From contig CALCXK010000104.1 in NCBI GenBank assembly GCA_937905835.1, positions 1 through 23,594 on the forward strand: DNA of 23,594 nucleotides, read 5' to 3'. Under the pieces are notes generated by a model. The model was not told the origin of the DNA, searched no databases, and worked only from the letters and a program-made list of their open reading frames with translations. Made by a program: the position numbers and the translations under genes. This stretch comes from an uncultured Ilumatobacter sp. (GTDB lineage Bacteria > Actinomycetota > Acidimicrobiia > Acidimicrobiales > Ilumatobacteraceae). Every line of letters starts with the position of its first letter. Within the stretch, counting starts at the first letter, position 1. Of the stretch, positions 1 through 6,335 are shown piece after piece.

Positions 1-42
1 CGGTCATCGGTGCAGTCTGACACTTGCCGTAGGGTCCGCTCC

Positions 43-966
43 ATGAAAATCGGCATCAACGGCTCCGGCCGCCTCGCATCACCCGACCTCGACGCGATCG
101 TCGCTGACATCGAACAGAGCGAATCAGATGGCTACACCAGCTACTGGCTCGCGCAGACAGCCCTCGCTGACTCCATCGCACTGCTCGGCATCGCCGGTCG
201 GACGACGTCGGAAATCGAACTCGGCACGGCCGTCGTGCCGACCTGGACACGTCACCCCGAGGTCATGGCTGCCGGGGCGATCACAGCACAGGCAGCATCG
301 AAAGGCCGGCTCGTGTTGGGTATCGGGCTCGCTCACCAGACGACAGTCGAAGACCGATGGGGAATGGCCTGGGAACGCCCGGTCAAGCACATGTCCGAGT
401 ACCTCGCGATCCTCGACTCCCTGCTGAACACCGGTACCGCCTCGCTCAAGGGCGAGGTCTGGTCACTCAACCAGCAGGCAGCATTGATGACCGATACGCC
501 GCCGAAAGTGATGATCGCTGCGCTTGGCGAGCAGATGCTCAAGATCGCCGGCAAGCGGACCGACGGAACAATCCTCTGGTGCGTCGGCCCGAAGACGCTC
601 GAAGCACAGATTGTTCCGGTCATCAGCGACGCCGCCGACAGCGCCGGTCGTCCCGCTCCCCGTGTCGTATGCAGCCTTCCGGTCTGCGTCACCGACAACC
701 CGCAGCCAACGCGCGATTTCGTCGGCCAGATGCTCGCCGGTTACGCCGAATTGCCGTCGTACCGGGCCATGCTCGACATCGAAGGCGTACACGGCGTCGA
801 AGAGATCTCGCTGATCGGTGACGAGGCAACGGTCAACGCCGGCCTCGACGCAATCGCAGCCGCAGGCGCCACCGACTTCACCGCCGTGGTCATCCCCGAC
901 CGCGACGGCCCGGCACGCTCACTCAACCTCCTCCAGGCCCGCGCGGACTGTCCGACATCGTTGTGA
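43..966 (+). CDS. LLM-class F420-dependent oxidoreductase (MSMEG_4879-like)
   Basis: A 307-residue luciferase-like (bacterial luciferase fold) flavin/F420 enzyme, predicted to be cytosolic. The N-terminus MKIGING, the strand with LGTAVVPTWTRHP and the GRLVLGIGLAH segment are typical of the actinobacterial F420-dependent LLM proteins usually annotated as the MSMEG_4879 family. The family uses reduced F420 or FMN to reduce or oxidise small organic substrates; the substrate here cannot be read from sequence. I chose the ATG at 43 because MKIG is the family's first beta strand; an in-frame GTG at 10 would add 11 unlikely residues. TAGGGT at 30-35 ends 7 bases before this ATG, which fits a leaderless start, though its AGGG could also act as a weak ribosome binding site. 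The gene is convergent with the VOC gene, 16 bases away. Confidence 0.88.
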   Translation: MKIGINGSGRLASPDLDAIVADIEQSESDGYTSYWLAQTALADSIALLGIAGRTTSEIELGTAVVPTWTRHPEVMAAGAITAQAASKGRLVLGIGLAHQTTVEDRWGMAWERPVKHMSEYLAILDSLLNTGTASLKGEVWSLNQQAALMTDTPPKVMIAALGEQMLKIAGKRTDGTILWCVGPKTLEAQIVPVISDAADSAGRPAPRVVCSLPVCVTDNPQPTRDFVGQMLAGYAELPSYRAMLDIEGVHGVEEISLIGDEATVNAGLDAIAAAGATDFTAVVIPDRDGPARSLNLLQARADCPTSL

Positions 967-982
967 CAGAGACCTCACGGGG

Positions 983-1510
983 TCAGAGAACTGCCATGCC
1001 GTCCATTTCGCCGAGCGGATCGCTGATCAGTTCGATGCGTTCGCCATCGGGACCAGCGCAGTAGAGCGAGCTGCCACCGACAACGAACATCTCGACGCCA
1101 GCCGCTTCGAGTTTCCGCCTCAACCGATCCCAGTTGTCCGGGGAAACCGAAATGGCGAGGTGGTGGTGCCCGCCGAGGACCTCGGCGTACTCCTCGAGCT
1201 CCAGACCCGGGAAGTCGAAGAAGGCCAAGGCGTTGCTGTTGCCGATGTCAAAGAAGAAGTGGGTCGATCCCTCGTAATCACGGTTCTCGAACAGTTCGGT
1301 CAGCGGGAACTCAAGGAGCCCCTGGTAAAAGTCGATCGTCCGCTCGACGTTGCTGGAGATCAGCGCCTGATGATGCACCCCGCGGGCCGATGACGTCGGC
1401 CGATCGGCCGCTGCGCGGAGGTGCTTCTGGCGCATCGCCGCCCACTCGTCGACGCGGTCGGGATGGTCACCGTCATGCGTCGACCCAAAGTGCGGTGATT
1501 CGGTTGTCAT
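983..1510 (-). CDS. VOC-superfamily (glyoxalase/dioxygenase-like) protein
   Basis: A 175-residue protein with one vicinal-oxygen-chelate domain after an N-terminal tail of about 45 residues rich in His, Asp and Arg. The domain begins at RGVHHQALIS (about residues 43-52). Candidate metal ligands are His46 or His47, the HHHLAIS strand (His116/117) and Glu160 in GERIELIS, matching the His/His/Glu pattern of glyoxalase I, fosfomycin-resistance and ring-cleavage families. The substrate is unknown. The ATG at 1510 was chosen over one at 1543 because AAGACT ends 6 bases upstream, as at other starts in this window. It is the last of six collinear minus-strand genes, 53 bases after the HpcH aldolase, so a role in the same catabolic route is likely but inferred. 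Confidence 0.85.
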   Translation of the reverse strand: MTTESPHFGSTHDGDHPDRVDEWAAMRQKHLRAAADRPTSSARGVHHQALISSNVERTIDFYQGLLEFPLTELFENRDYEGSTHFFFDIGNSNALAFFDFPGLELEEYAEVLGGHHHLAISVSPDNWDRLRRKLEAAGVEMFVVGGSSLYCAGPDGERIELISDPLGEMDGMAVL

Positions 1511-1563
1511 CGCAACAGTCTTCCGTGGCAAGAGGTGATTCACACGCCCGAGGTCTGAGCGGT

Positions 1564-2346
1564 TCAGTACATCGAGCCGCTGGATCCCTTGATGTCGTTG
1601 CCGCGTGCGCGGTCGAGTTCGGCGTCTATCCCGAGCTTCATCGCCTGAAGATCACCGGTGACGGTGACCATCCGGTAGCCGCGGCCAAGCCGATCGGGAG
1701 TCAGCGCACCCGTTGCATGAATACCGGCAACAACCCCGCGTGCGTTGCAGCCTGCAGCGATCGTGTTGAGTGCTTCGAGAAATTCAGGGGCCTCGTCGTG
1801 ATTGCCCGGTCCGAGGCCCAATGTGATCGAGAGGTCAGACGGACCGACGTAGACCGCGTCGATTCCCGGCACCGCAAGAATGTCGTCGAGATTGCCGACC
1901 GCCTCGATCGTCTCGATCATCGGGATACAGGCAACATTGTCTTTTGCCCACTCGAAGTACGGCCGATCGGTCCGCGCTCCGACGAGGGTCGGGCCGCTAC
2001 TGCGGGCGCCATCAGGCGCGTACCTGCACGCACGGACAGCGGCTTCGGCTTCAGCGACCGTGTTCACCATTGGGATGATGACGCCCTGCGCACCGGCGTC
2101 GAGCATCTTGCCGATGATCCCCGGCTCGTTCCATGGCACCCGCACGATCGGCCGCCCACCGCCAAGCAAGACCGCCGGGATCATCGAGACGCAGTCGGAA
2201 TATTCGACAGCACCGTGCTGCGCATCGATGCAGATGTAGTCGAAGCCTGCTCGCGCCACGGCCTCAGCCGTCACACTGCTGGGCACCGACACCCAGCCTC
2301 CGAGCGTCGTTCCACCGTCGTTCCAGATCTGTCGGAGTGTCTCCAT
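1564..2346 (-). CDS. HpcH/HpaI-family 2-oxo-acid aldolase
   Basis: A 260-residue class II (divalent-metal) pyruvate-type aldolase of the HpcH/HpaI family, which cleaves 4-hydroxy-2-oxo acids such as 4-hydroxy-2-oxoheptanedioate or 2-keto-3-deoxy sugar acids into pyruvate plus an aldehyde. The expected active-site residues are all visible: His44 in DAQHG, Arg69 in PIVRVP, metal ligand Glu145 in MIETIEAV and metal ligand Asp171 in VGPSDLS, close to the positions in E. coli HpaI. Length is normal. The ATG at 2346 is preferred over a GTG six bases upstream (2352): GAGACT ends 6 bases before the ATG, and METLRQIW starts the family alignment. It lies 26 bases downstream of the D-2-hydroxyacid dehydrogenase gene, so the two may be cotranscribed and act on related oxo/hydroxy acids. 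The exact substrate is not determinable. Confidence 0.92.
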   Translation of the reverse strand: METLRQIWNDGGTTLGGWVSVPSSVTAEAVARAGFDYICIDAQHGAVEYSDCVSMIPAVLLGGGRPIVRVPWNEPGIIGKMLDAGAQGVIIPMVNTVAEAEAAVRACRYAPDGARSSGPTLVGARTDRPYFEWAKDNVACIPMIETIEAVGNLDDILAVPGIDAVYVGPSDLSITLGLGPGNHDEAPEFLEALNTIAAGCNARGVVAGIHATGALTPDRLGRGYRMVTVTGDLQAMKLGIDAELDRARGNDIKGSSGSMY

Positions 2347-2372
2347 TGGCACAGTCTCGCGCCTCCGAGTGC

Positions 2373-3290
2373 TCAGTTCACCACGCTGGCCGGACGGCCA
2401 TCGAGCACGGCGAGGGCATTGTCAATCGCGTGCTCGAACAGCCGCCGCCGACCTACCGCTGTCGACGATGCGATATGCGGTGTGATGATCACATTCGACC
2501 GCTCGAGGAGCGGGTGCCCGATCGGCAACGGCTCGGGCTCGGTGACGTCCAGCGCAGCACCGGCAACGTGTGCGCTATCGATGGCCGCCACCAGCGCGTC
2601 CTGATCGATGAGTGGGCCGCGTGCGCAATTGACCAAATAGACGCCGCGGCGCATCGATGAAATCGACTCGGCGTTGATCATGTGCCGAGTTGCCGGGAGG
2701 GACGGGGCATGCAGCGAGATCACGTGGGATGTCGCAAACAATTCGTCGAGCCCGACGAGTTCGACGTCGCCGACCGGACTCTGCTTGATGCCCGGGTCGT
2801 TGGCGATCACACGCATCCCGAGGCCGAGTGCGGCGCGGGCTACTCGCACCCCGATCCGGCCGAGCCCGACGAGTCCGAGCGTCGCCCCGTCGAGTTCGAG
2901 CGACGTAGCAACTGTGGGGCCGCCCAGCCCTGCTGAAGATCGGGCCTGCTGGATCGGGAGCTGCTTAGTGACGGCGAGGAGCAACATCATGGCGTGCTCA
3001 GCCGTCGACACTGTCGGCGAATCAGGCCCGTTGCAGACCACAACGCCCGCTGCACGAGCAGCGTCGAGATCGACGTTGTCGTACCCGATGCCCATGCGCG
3101 AAATCACTCGAAGGTCGGGGAACCTCCCGAACCGCTCGGCACCCCAGTGATGACCGATGCCGATCACCGAGGCAGCTTGGCCGACCAACTCGGTGTCGGT
3201 GTGCCCGACCAGGCGGGCCCGACCTTCGACGTAGGCGAGGTCCGCGTCGAGGATCGGTCGGTCGAGGTGAAGCGTGTGGATCGCTGTCAT
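2373..3290 (-). CDS. D-isomer-specific 2-hydroxyacid dehydrogenase (NAD-binding)
   Basis: A 305-residue cytosolic NAD(P)-dependent dehydrogenase of the phosphoglycerate/glyoxylate/hydroxypyruvate reductase family. The Rossmann motif GLGRIG is at residues 142-147 and is followed by an acidic residue (NDP at 164-166), suggesting NAD preference. The catalytic set is intact: Arg224 in NCARGPL, Glu253 in the TEPEPL loop and His272 in ITPHIAS. There is no C-terminal ACT domain, so this is unlikely to be the biosynthetic SerA. The gene lies immediately upstream of the HpcH aldolase, and interconversion of a 2-oxo acid and a D-2-hydroxy acid in that pathway is a reasonable inference. CAACCT ends 7 bases before the ATG; no Shine-Dalgarno sequence is evident. 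Confidence 0.9.
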   Translation of the reverse strand: MTAIHTLHLDRPILDADLAYVEGRARLVGHTDTELVGQAASVIGIGHHWGAERFGRFPDLRVISRMGIGYDNVDLDAARAAGVVVCNGPDSPTVSTAEHAMMLLLAVTKQLPIQQARSSAGLGGPTVATSLELDGATLGLVGLGRIGVRVARAALGLGMRVIANDPGIKQSPVGDVELVGLDELFATSHVISLHAPSLPATRHMINAESISSMRRGVYLVNCARGPLIDQDALVAAIDSAHVAGAALDVTEPEPLPIGHPLLERSNVIITPHIASSTAVGRRRLFEHAIDNALAVLDGRPASVVN

Positions 3291-3338
3291 AGGTCCCAGG
3301 TTGCCAGGCCCGGCTCGTCGACCAGTCAGTCGGGCGCG

Positions 3339-3632
3339 TCAGATTTCGTATTGGATCGCGTTGCGCGAGCTCACCTTGCCGGAAATGAACTCCTGCACCA
3401 GTCCGACATGGTCGGCGTGATCGCGGTAGGTGGCAAAGTCGTCAGCGGACGCGAAGTCGGCCACGACGACGTAGTCGCTGTTCCCGTCAGCGGTACCGAC
3501 GTTCGGGCCGTAGACATACGACTTAATAACGTCGACCTTGCCAGGCAGCGCGTCGAAAGCAGCAGTCGTCGCCGCGACATGGGCATCACCAATCCCATCG
3601 GCCCAGGAGAACATCACAACGTGGCGAAACAT
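3339..3632 (-). CDS. Dabb-domain (stress-responsive A/B barrel) protein
   Basis: A 97-residue dimeric alpha-beta-barrel-type protein. The opening MFRHVVMFSW, the central YVVVADF strand and the YRDHADHVGLVQEF helix match the Dabb family, which includes plant stress proteins, olivetolic acid cyclase and bacterial proteins in sugar-acid or aromatic catabolic operons. The bacterial members mostly have no assigned reaction. I used the ATG at 3632, which starts the first beta strand; another ATG at 3644 would add four residues. CATGAT ends 7 bases before 3632 and resembles a -10 element. It sits between aroQ and the hydroxyacid dehydrogenase, 57 and 48 bases from each, so it is probably an accessory enzyme or cyclase of the same pathway. 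Confidence 0.87.
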   Translation of the reverse strand: MFRHVVMFSWADGIGDAHVAATTAAFDALPGKVDVIKSYVYGPNVGTADGNSDYVVVADFASADDFATYRDHADHVGLVQEFISGKVSSRNAIQYEI

Positions 3633-3689
3633 GATGCCCATCATGCCTGATCCGCGATCCGTCGCACGGTTCGACTGGCCGCTGACCCG

Positions 3690-4133
3690 TTAGGGGGTGT
3701 CGAGGTGGGCAAGCAGGCCGTCGAGCGCGATGACATAGCTGTGCTTGCCAAAACCTCCAACGACACCGAGGCACACCGCGCTGAGCACCGATGAGTGGCG
3801 AAACTCTTCGCGGGCGTGCACGTTCGACAAATGTGTCTCGACGACGGGGAGTCCACACGCCGCAATCGCGTCACGCAGTGCAATGCTCGTGTGGGTGTAG
3901 GCCCCAGGGTTGAACACAACGCCGTCGGCCCAGGTGCGCGCATCGTGCAGCGCATCGATCAACTCGCCCTCACTGTTCGACTGCGCATCGTGGAGTTCGA
4001 CATCGCGATCGGCAACGCTCGCATGGAGCTCGGCAAGGATGTCGTCGAGCGTGTCGGCTCCGTACACGTCGGGCTCGCGCGTTCCGAGCAGGTTCAGGTT
4101 CGGTCCGTTGAGAACGAGGATCTGGCGCGCCAT
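3690..4133 (-). CDS. aroQ: Type II 3-dehydroquinate dehydratase
   Basis: A 147-residue member of the dodecameric type II dehydroquinases, which reversibly dehydrate 3-dehydroquinate to 3-dehydroshikimate. The hallmark ILVLNGPNLNLLGTREP opens the protein. Catalytic residues are present: Arg19, Tyr24 on the flexible lid, Asn75 in FNPGAYTHTS, His81 and His101 in ETHLSNVHAREEFR. The ATG at 4133 is chosen over 4154 because MARQILVLNGPN matches the family's N-terminus and TAGTGT ends 7 bases upstream. The gene stands apart from any aroB, aroC or aroK; its neighbours are an SDR, a Dabb protein, a hydroxyacid dehydrogenase and an aldolase. It may therefore be a catabolic paralogue (quinate-type or other cyclic hydroxy acids) rather than the biosynthetic enzyme. 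The family assignment is secure; the pathway is inference. Confidence 0.95.
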   Translation of the reverse strand: MARQILVLNGPNLNLLGTREPDVYGADTLDDILAELHASVADRDVELHDAQSNSEGELIDALHDARTWADGVVFNPGAYTHTSIALRDAIAACGLPVVETHLSNVHAREEFRHSSVLSAVCLGVVGGFGKHSYVIALDGLLAHLDTP

Positions 4134-4140
4134 GGACCAG

Positions 4141-4146
4141 ACACTA
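4141..4146 (-). promoter_or_regulatory. Candidate -10 element of aroQ (leaderless start)
   Basis: TAGTGT on the minus strand, with the spacer ctggtcc (7 bases) before the aroQ ATG. It fits the TAnnnT form of actinobacterial -10 elements and would put the transcript start at or one base before the ATG. No clear -35 is seen. Confidence 0.5.
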
Positions 4147-4179
4147 CGCGCCACCGGTCTGCAGCTGGCGGACGGGTTC

Positions 4180-4959
4180 TCAGGTACGCGCTGACTCGGT
4201 GTGTCCGTCGACGGTCAAGGCCTGGCCACTGATACGCGCGCCAGCCGGCGAGCAGATGAACCGAACCATCGCCGCAATGTCTTGCGGATCGATGAACGTC
4301 TGCAGCGACACGGCCTTGGTGAAGCCGGCGCGAATATCAGCAGCCGGCCGGCCGCTCGCCGCCGCCTCGAGATCAACGACACGATCCATGCGTTCGTTGT
4401 TCACCGAACCAGGGCAGATCGCGTTGACTCTGATACCGAACTCGCCGAGCTCCATCGCCATCGTCTTCGTCAGGCCAATGACCGCCCACTTCGATGCTGC
4501 GTAGGGCGCTCGATACGGGAACCCAAACAGCCCGGCGGTCGACGACAGATTGACAATCGAACCGCTGCGCTGCTGGATGAGGTGCGGGATGACACGCCGA
4601 CTGGTGAGGAACATGCCGGTGACGTTGACATCGAGTGTCTGACGCCAGGCATCAAGATCGAGGTCTTCAAGGCGCCCACCCGGCCCAGCGATTCCGGCGT
4701 TGTTGACAAGTACATCAACACCATCCAACGCCTCGACTGCCTCGTCGATGAAGGCATCAACCGCAACCTCGTCGGAGACGTCAGCAACCACCGCGCGGAT
4801 ACCTGGCCGCTCGGCGCCCATTGTTGCTACCGCATCGGAAGAGACGTCGCAGACAAACACCGATGCACCGGCGTCGGCAAACTCCTCGGCAATCGAGCGC
4901 CCGATGCCTGCAGCCCCTGCCGTCACAATTACCCGCAACCCGCTCACCCTCGCATCCAT
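4180..4959 (-). CDS. SDR-family NAD(P)-dependent oxidoreductase
   Basis: A 259-residue classical short-chain dehydrogenase. The cofactor motif TAGAAGIG spans residues 13-20 (alanine where the first glycine usually sits), Asp38 at the end of strand 2 suggests NAD over NADP, and NNAG is at 87-90. The catalytic residues are Ser139/140, Tyr153 and Lys157 in YAASK. The C-terminal GQALTVDGH is typical of sugar/acyl alcohol dehydrogenases of the FabG-like group. It is the first gene of the six-gene minus-strand block, 46 bases before aroQ, and could oxidise a cyclic or open-chain hydroxy acid entering that pathway (inference). TAGAGT ends 7 bases before the ATG. It is divergent from zur, with 80 bases between the starts. 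Confidence 0.92.
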   Translation of the reverse strand: MDARVSGLRVIVTAGAAGIGRSIAEEFADAGASVFVCDVSSDAVATMGAERPGIRAVVADVSDEVAVDAFIDEAVEALDGVDVLVNNAGIAGPGGRLEDLDLDAWRQTLDVNVTGMFLTSRRVIPHLIQQRSGSIVNLSSTAGLFGFPYRAPYAASKWAVIGLTKTMAMELGEFGIRVNAICPGSVNNERMDRVVDLEAAASGRPAADIRAGFTKAVSLQTFIDPQDIAAMVRFICSPAGARISGQALTVDGHTESART

Positions 4960-4966
4960 CCCGCTG

Positions 4967-4972
4967 ACTCTA
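4967..4972 (-). promoter_or_regulatory. Candidate -10 element of the first gene of the aroQ block
   Basis: TAGAGT on the minus strand, spacer cagcggg (7 bases), then the ATG at 4959. It fits the TAnnnT leaderless pattern seen across this window and would drive the SDR-aroQ-Dabb-dehydrogenase-aldolase-VOC block. A 10-bp palindrome (ccggcgccgg, 4989-4998) lies just upstream of it. Confidence 0.5.
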
Positions 4973-5007
4973 GGTCAGCACGACTCGCCCGGCGCCGGAC
5001 ACGGACC

Positions 5008-5035
5008 CATTCTCAGATATTGGGTATCATTCTCA
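5008..5035. promoter_or_regulatory. Zur operator and promoter region of zur
   Basis: The 15-mer at 5021-5035, read on the minus strand, is tgagaatgataccca and shares the core TGAGA(A/G)TGAT with the two boxes at the znuA/znuC promoters. The octamer cattctca occurs at 5008-5015 and again at 5028-5035, exactly 20 bases apart, giving a possible second half-site two helical turns away. The box ends 4 bases before the zur ATG and covers the only plausible -10 elements (TATCAT 5025-5030 or CATTCT 5028-5033). Binding should therefore block transcription, which implies autorepression. Confidence 0.72.
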
Positions 5036-5039
5036 CTGC

Positions 5040-5480
5040 ATGGTGGCCACGAGCGAACTCGAACGAGCAGTCAACGACCGACTCGCCGAACACGATCTGC
5101 GCTACACCGCTGGCCGGCGTGCAATTGTTGAAGGGCTCAAGGCTGCCGATGGGCCGGTCACGCTCCCCGAACTGCTCGACTCCTCGCCCGATCTGGCGCA
5201 AAGCTCGGCTTACCGGAATCTGGGCTTACTCGAAGAGGCCGGTGTCGTCCGACGGCTGGTTCACGGCGGCGAGCACGCTCACTTCGAACTCTCCGAATCG
5301 CTCACCGAGCACCACCACCACCTGATCTGCGAATCGTGCGGGCTTGTCCGCGACGTCACCCTCGAAACCAAGCTCGAACGCACACTCGACAAGGCCTTTG
5401 ACACGCTCGCCGAGGCCGAAGGCTTCGTCACGACGCACCACACCGTCGACCTCTACGGCCTCTGCAGCACCTGTCGCTGA
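5040..5480 (+). CDS. zur: Fur-family zinc-responsive repressor (Zur)
   Basis: A 146-residue Fur-family regulator. The N-terminal winged helix (about residues 5-82) includes RYTAGRRAIVEGL and the recognition-helix segment SSAYRNLGLLEEAGVV. The C-terminal dimerisation domain has the metal-rich EHHHHLICESCG and CSTC. Cys97/Cys100 and Cys142/Cys145 form the usual structural zinc site, and the histidines around 91-94 belong to the sensory site. Fur, Zur, Mur and Nur cannot be separated on motifs alone. The assignment to Zur rests on its neighbours znuC, znuA and znuB and on the same operator sequence in front of both zur and znuA/znuC. It is convergent with znuC, with 19 bases between them. The start is probably leaderless and sits inside its own operator region. 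Confidence 0.9.
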   Translation: MVATSELERAVNDRLAEHDLRYTAGRRAIVEGLKAADGPVTLPELLDSSPDLAQSSAYRNLGLLEEAGVVRRLVHGGEHAHFELSESLTEHHHHLICESCGLVRDVTLETKLERTLDKAFDTLAEAEGFVTTHHTVDLYGLCSTCR

Positions 5481-5486
5481 GCCGGA

Positions 5487-5502
5487 CACAGTGTGACCGC
5501 TA
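5487..5502. repeat. Half copy of an intergenic palindromic repeat
   Basis: The 16-mer cacagtgtgaccgcta here, in the 19-base convergent gap between zur and znuC (running 3 bases into znuC), is identical to 18606-18621, where it forms the right half of a perfect palindrome. Here only one half is present, and it is itself nearly symmetric about its centre (caca-g-tgtg). It may be a degenerate copy of a dispersed element or terminator. Confidence 0.5.
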
Positions 5503-6306
5503 GTGATCGTGGTGGTGATGTTCGTGGTCTTCGTGGTGGACGCCGTCGTCGATGGCCACCACTTCGTCTCCGAGCTGGAGCACCCGCCCGCCGTAGGCCG
5601 CGACAAGGTGCTCGGGTGTCAGCGCCTCGGCTGGCGGGCCTGACGAGACGACTCGCCCTTTGACCAGCACGACGTGATCGGAGCGCGCTGCCTCATCGAG
5701 ATCGTGTGTTGCCACGACAACCGTTCGGCCGGCGGCGCGTTCTTCCTCGATGATTTTACGAATCTGACCGATCGACACGATGTCCAAGCCAGCGACCGGC
5801 TCGTCGAGCAAGAGAATGTCTGCTTCTTGGGCGAGTCCCTGCGCAACGAAGACGCGCTGCCGTTGACCACCGGACATTTCGGCAAGGTGCCGTTTGGCCA
5901 GGTCGGCGATGTCGAGCCGATCCATGGCTCTATCGATCGCTGCTCGGTCGTTGGCCCGAAGCCGGCCGAACGGGCCGCGCTGCGCCGCGCGACCAAGCGC
6001 AACGACCTCGCGAGCTGTCACCAGCAAATGCTCGGAGGCATGTTGCGTCTGCAGGACATACGCGACATCGCCGCCTACATTAATGTCGCCCACAAACGGG
6101 AGGACGTGAGCAATGGCGTGAAGCAACGTCGACTTGCCGGAGCCGTTGGGCCCGACCAAGGCCGTGACGCCGTGAGGGATCTCCAGATGATCGACGCGCA
6201 TCGCTTCCCTCCCCCCACGGCTCACTCGAATGTTGTCGACAGTGATCGCAGGCGCGCTGCCTTTCGCTCGGTCCACACCAGAATCTGGTGAATCAGGGGT
6301 TGCCAT
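5500..6306 (-). CDS. znuC: Zinc ABC transporter ATP-binding protein with His-rich tail
   Basis: The ATPase of a ZnuABC-type zinc importer, working on the inner face of the membrane with ZnuB. Motifs, numbered from the upstream ATG at 6324: Walker A GPNGSGKST (58-66), Q-loop at VLQTQ (90-94), signature MSGGQ (150-154, methionine in place of the usual leucine), Walker B ILLLDEP (170-176), D-loop GLD and switch His207 in THD. The last 13 residues hold eight histidines among acidic residues, a likely zinc-binding tail. I prefer the ATG at 6306 (268 residues): the minus-strand -10 TATGAT (6330-6325) directly abuts the ATG at 6324, so that codon would lie upstream of the transcript start. It is divergent from znuA and convergent with zur. 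Confidence 0.93.
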   Translation of the reverse strand: MATPDSPDSGVDRAKGSAPAITVDNIRVSRGGREAMRVDHLEIPHGVTALVGPNGSGKSTLLHAIAHVLPFVGDINVGGDVAYVLQTQHASEHLLVTAREVVALGRAAQRGPFGRLRANDRAAIDRAMDRLDIADLAKRHLAEMSGGQRQRVFVAQGLAQEADILLLDEPVAGLDIVSIGQIRKIIEEERAAGRTVVVATHDLDEAARSDHVVLVKGRVVSSGPPAEALTPEHLVAAYGGRVLQLGDEVVAIDDGVHHEDHEHHHHDH

Positions 6307-6330
6307 ATTGAGAGTGATTCCCATATCATA
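6300..6330. promoter_or_regulatory. Bidirectional znuA/znuC promoter with overlapping -10 elements
   Basis: On the plus strand TTGCCA (6300-6305), 18 bases, then TATCAT (6324-6329) and the 6-base spacer agccta end at the znuA ATG, a textbook leaderless promoter. On the minus strand TATGAT (6330-6325) overlaps it almost completely, because TATCATA and TATGATA are reverse complements, and would start the znuC transcript near 6318. One short AT-rich segment thus serves both directions. No good -35 is seen for znuC. Confidence 0.68.
6309..6323. promoter_or_regulatory. Zur-type operator, znuC side
   Basis: Plus-strand tgagagtgattccca. Read in the opposite orientation it differs from the zur operator at only two positions. 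It covers the predicted znuC transcript start (near 6318) and abuts the shared -10 region, so bound Zur would block znuC transcription. Confidence 0.7.
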
Positions 6331-6335
6331 GCCTA

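Noticed and set aside
818..2604. Long plus-strand open frames of 191 and 404 residues
   Set aside because: They run opposite to the VOC, aldolase and dehydrogenase genes and contain no recognisable domain.
4201..5325. A 374-residue plus-strand open frame crossing the zur start
   Set aside because: It is antisense to the SDR and out of frame with zur, and no domain is visible.
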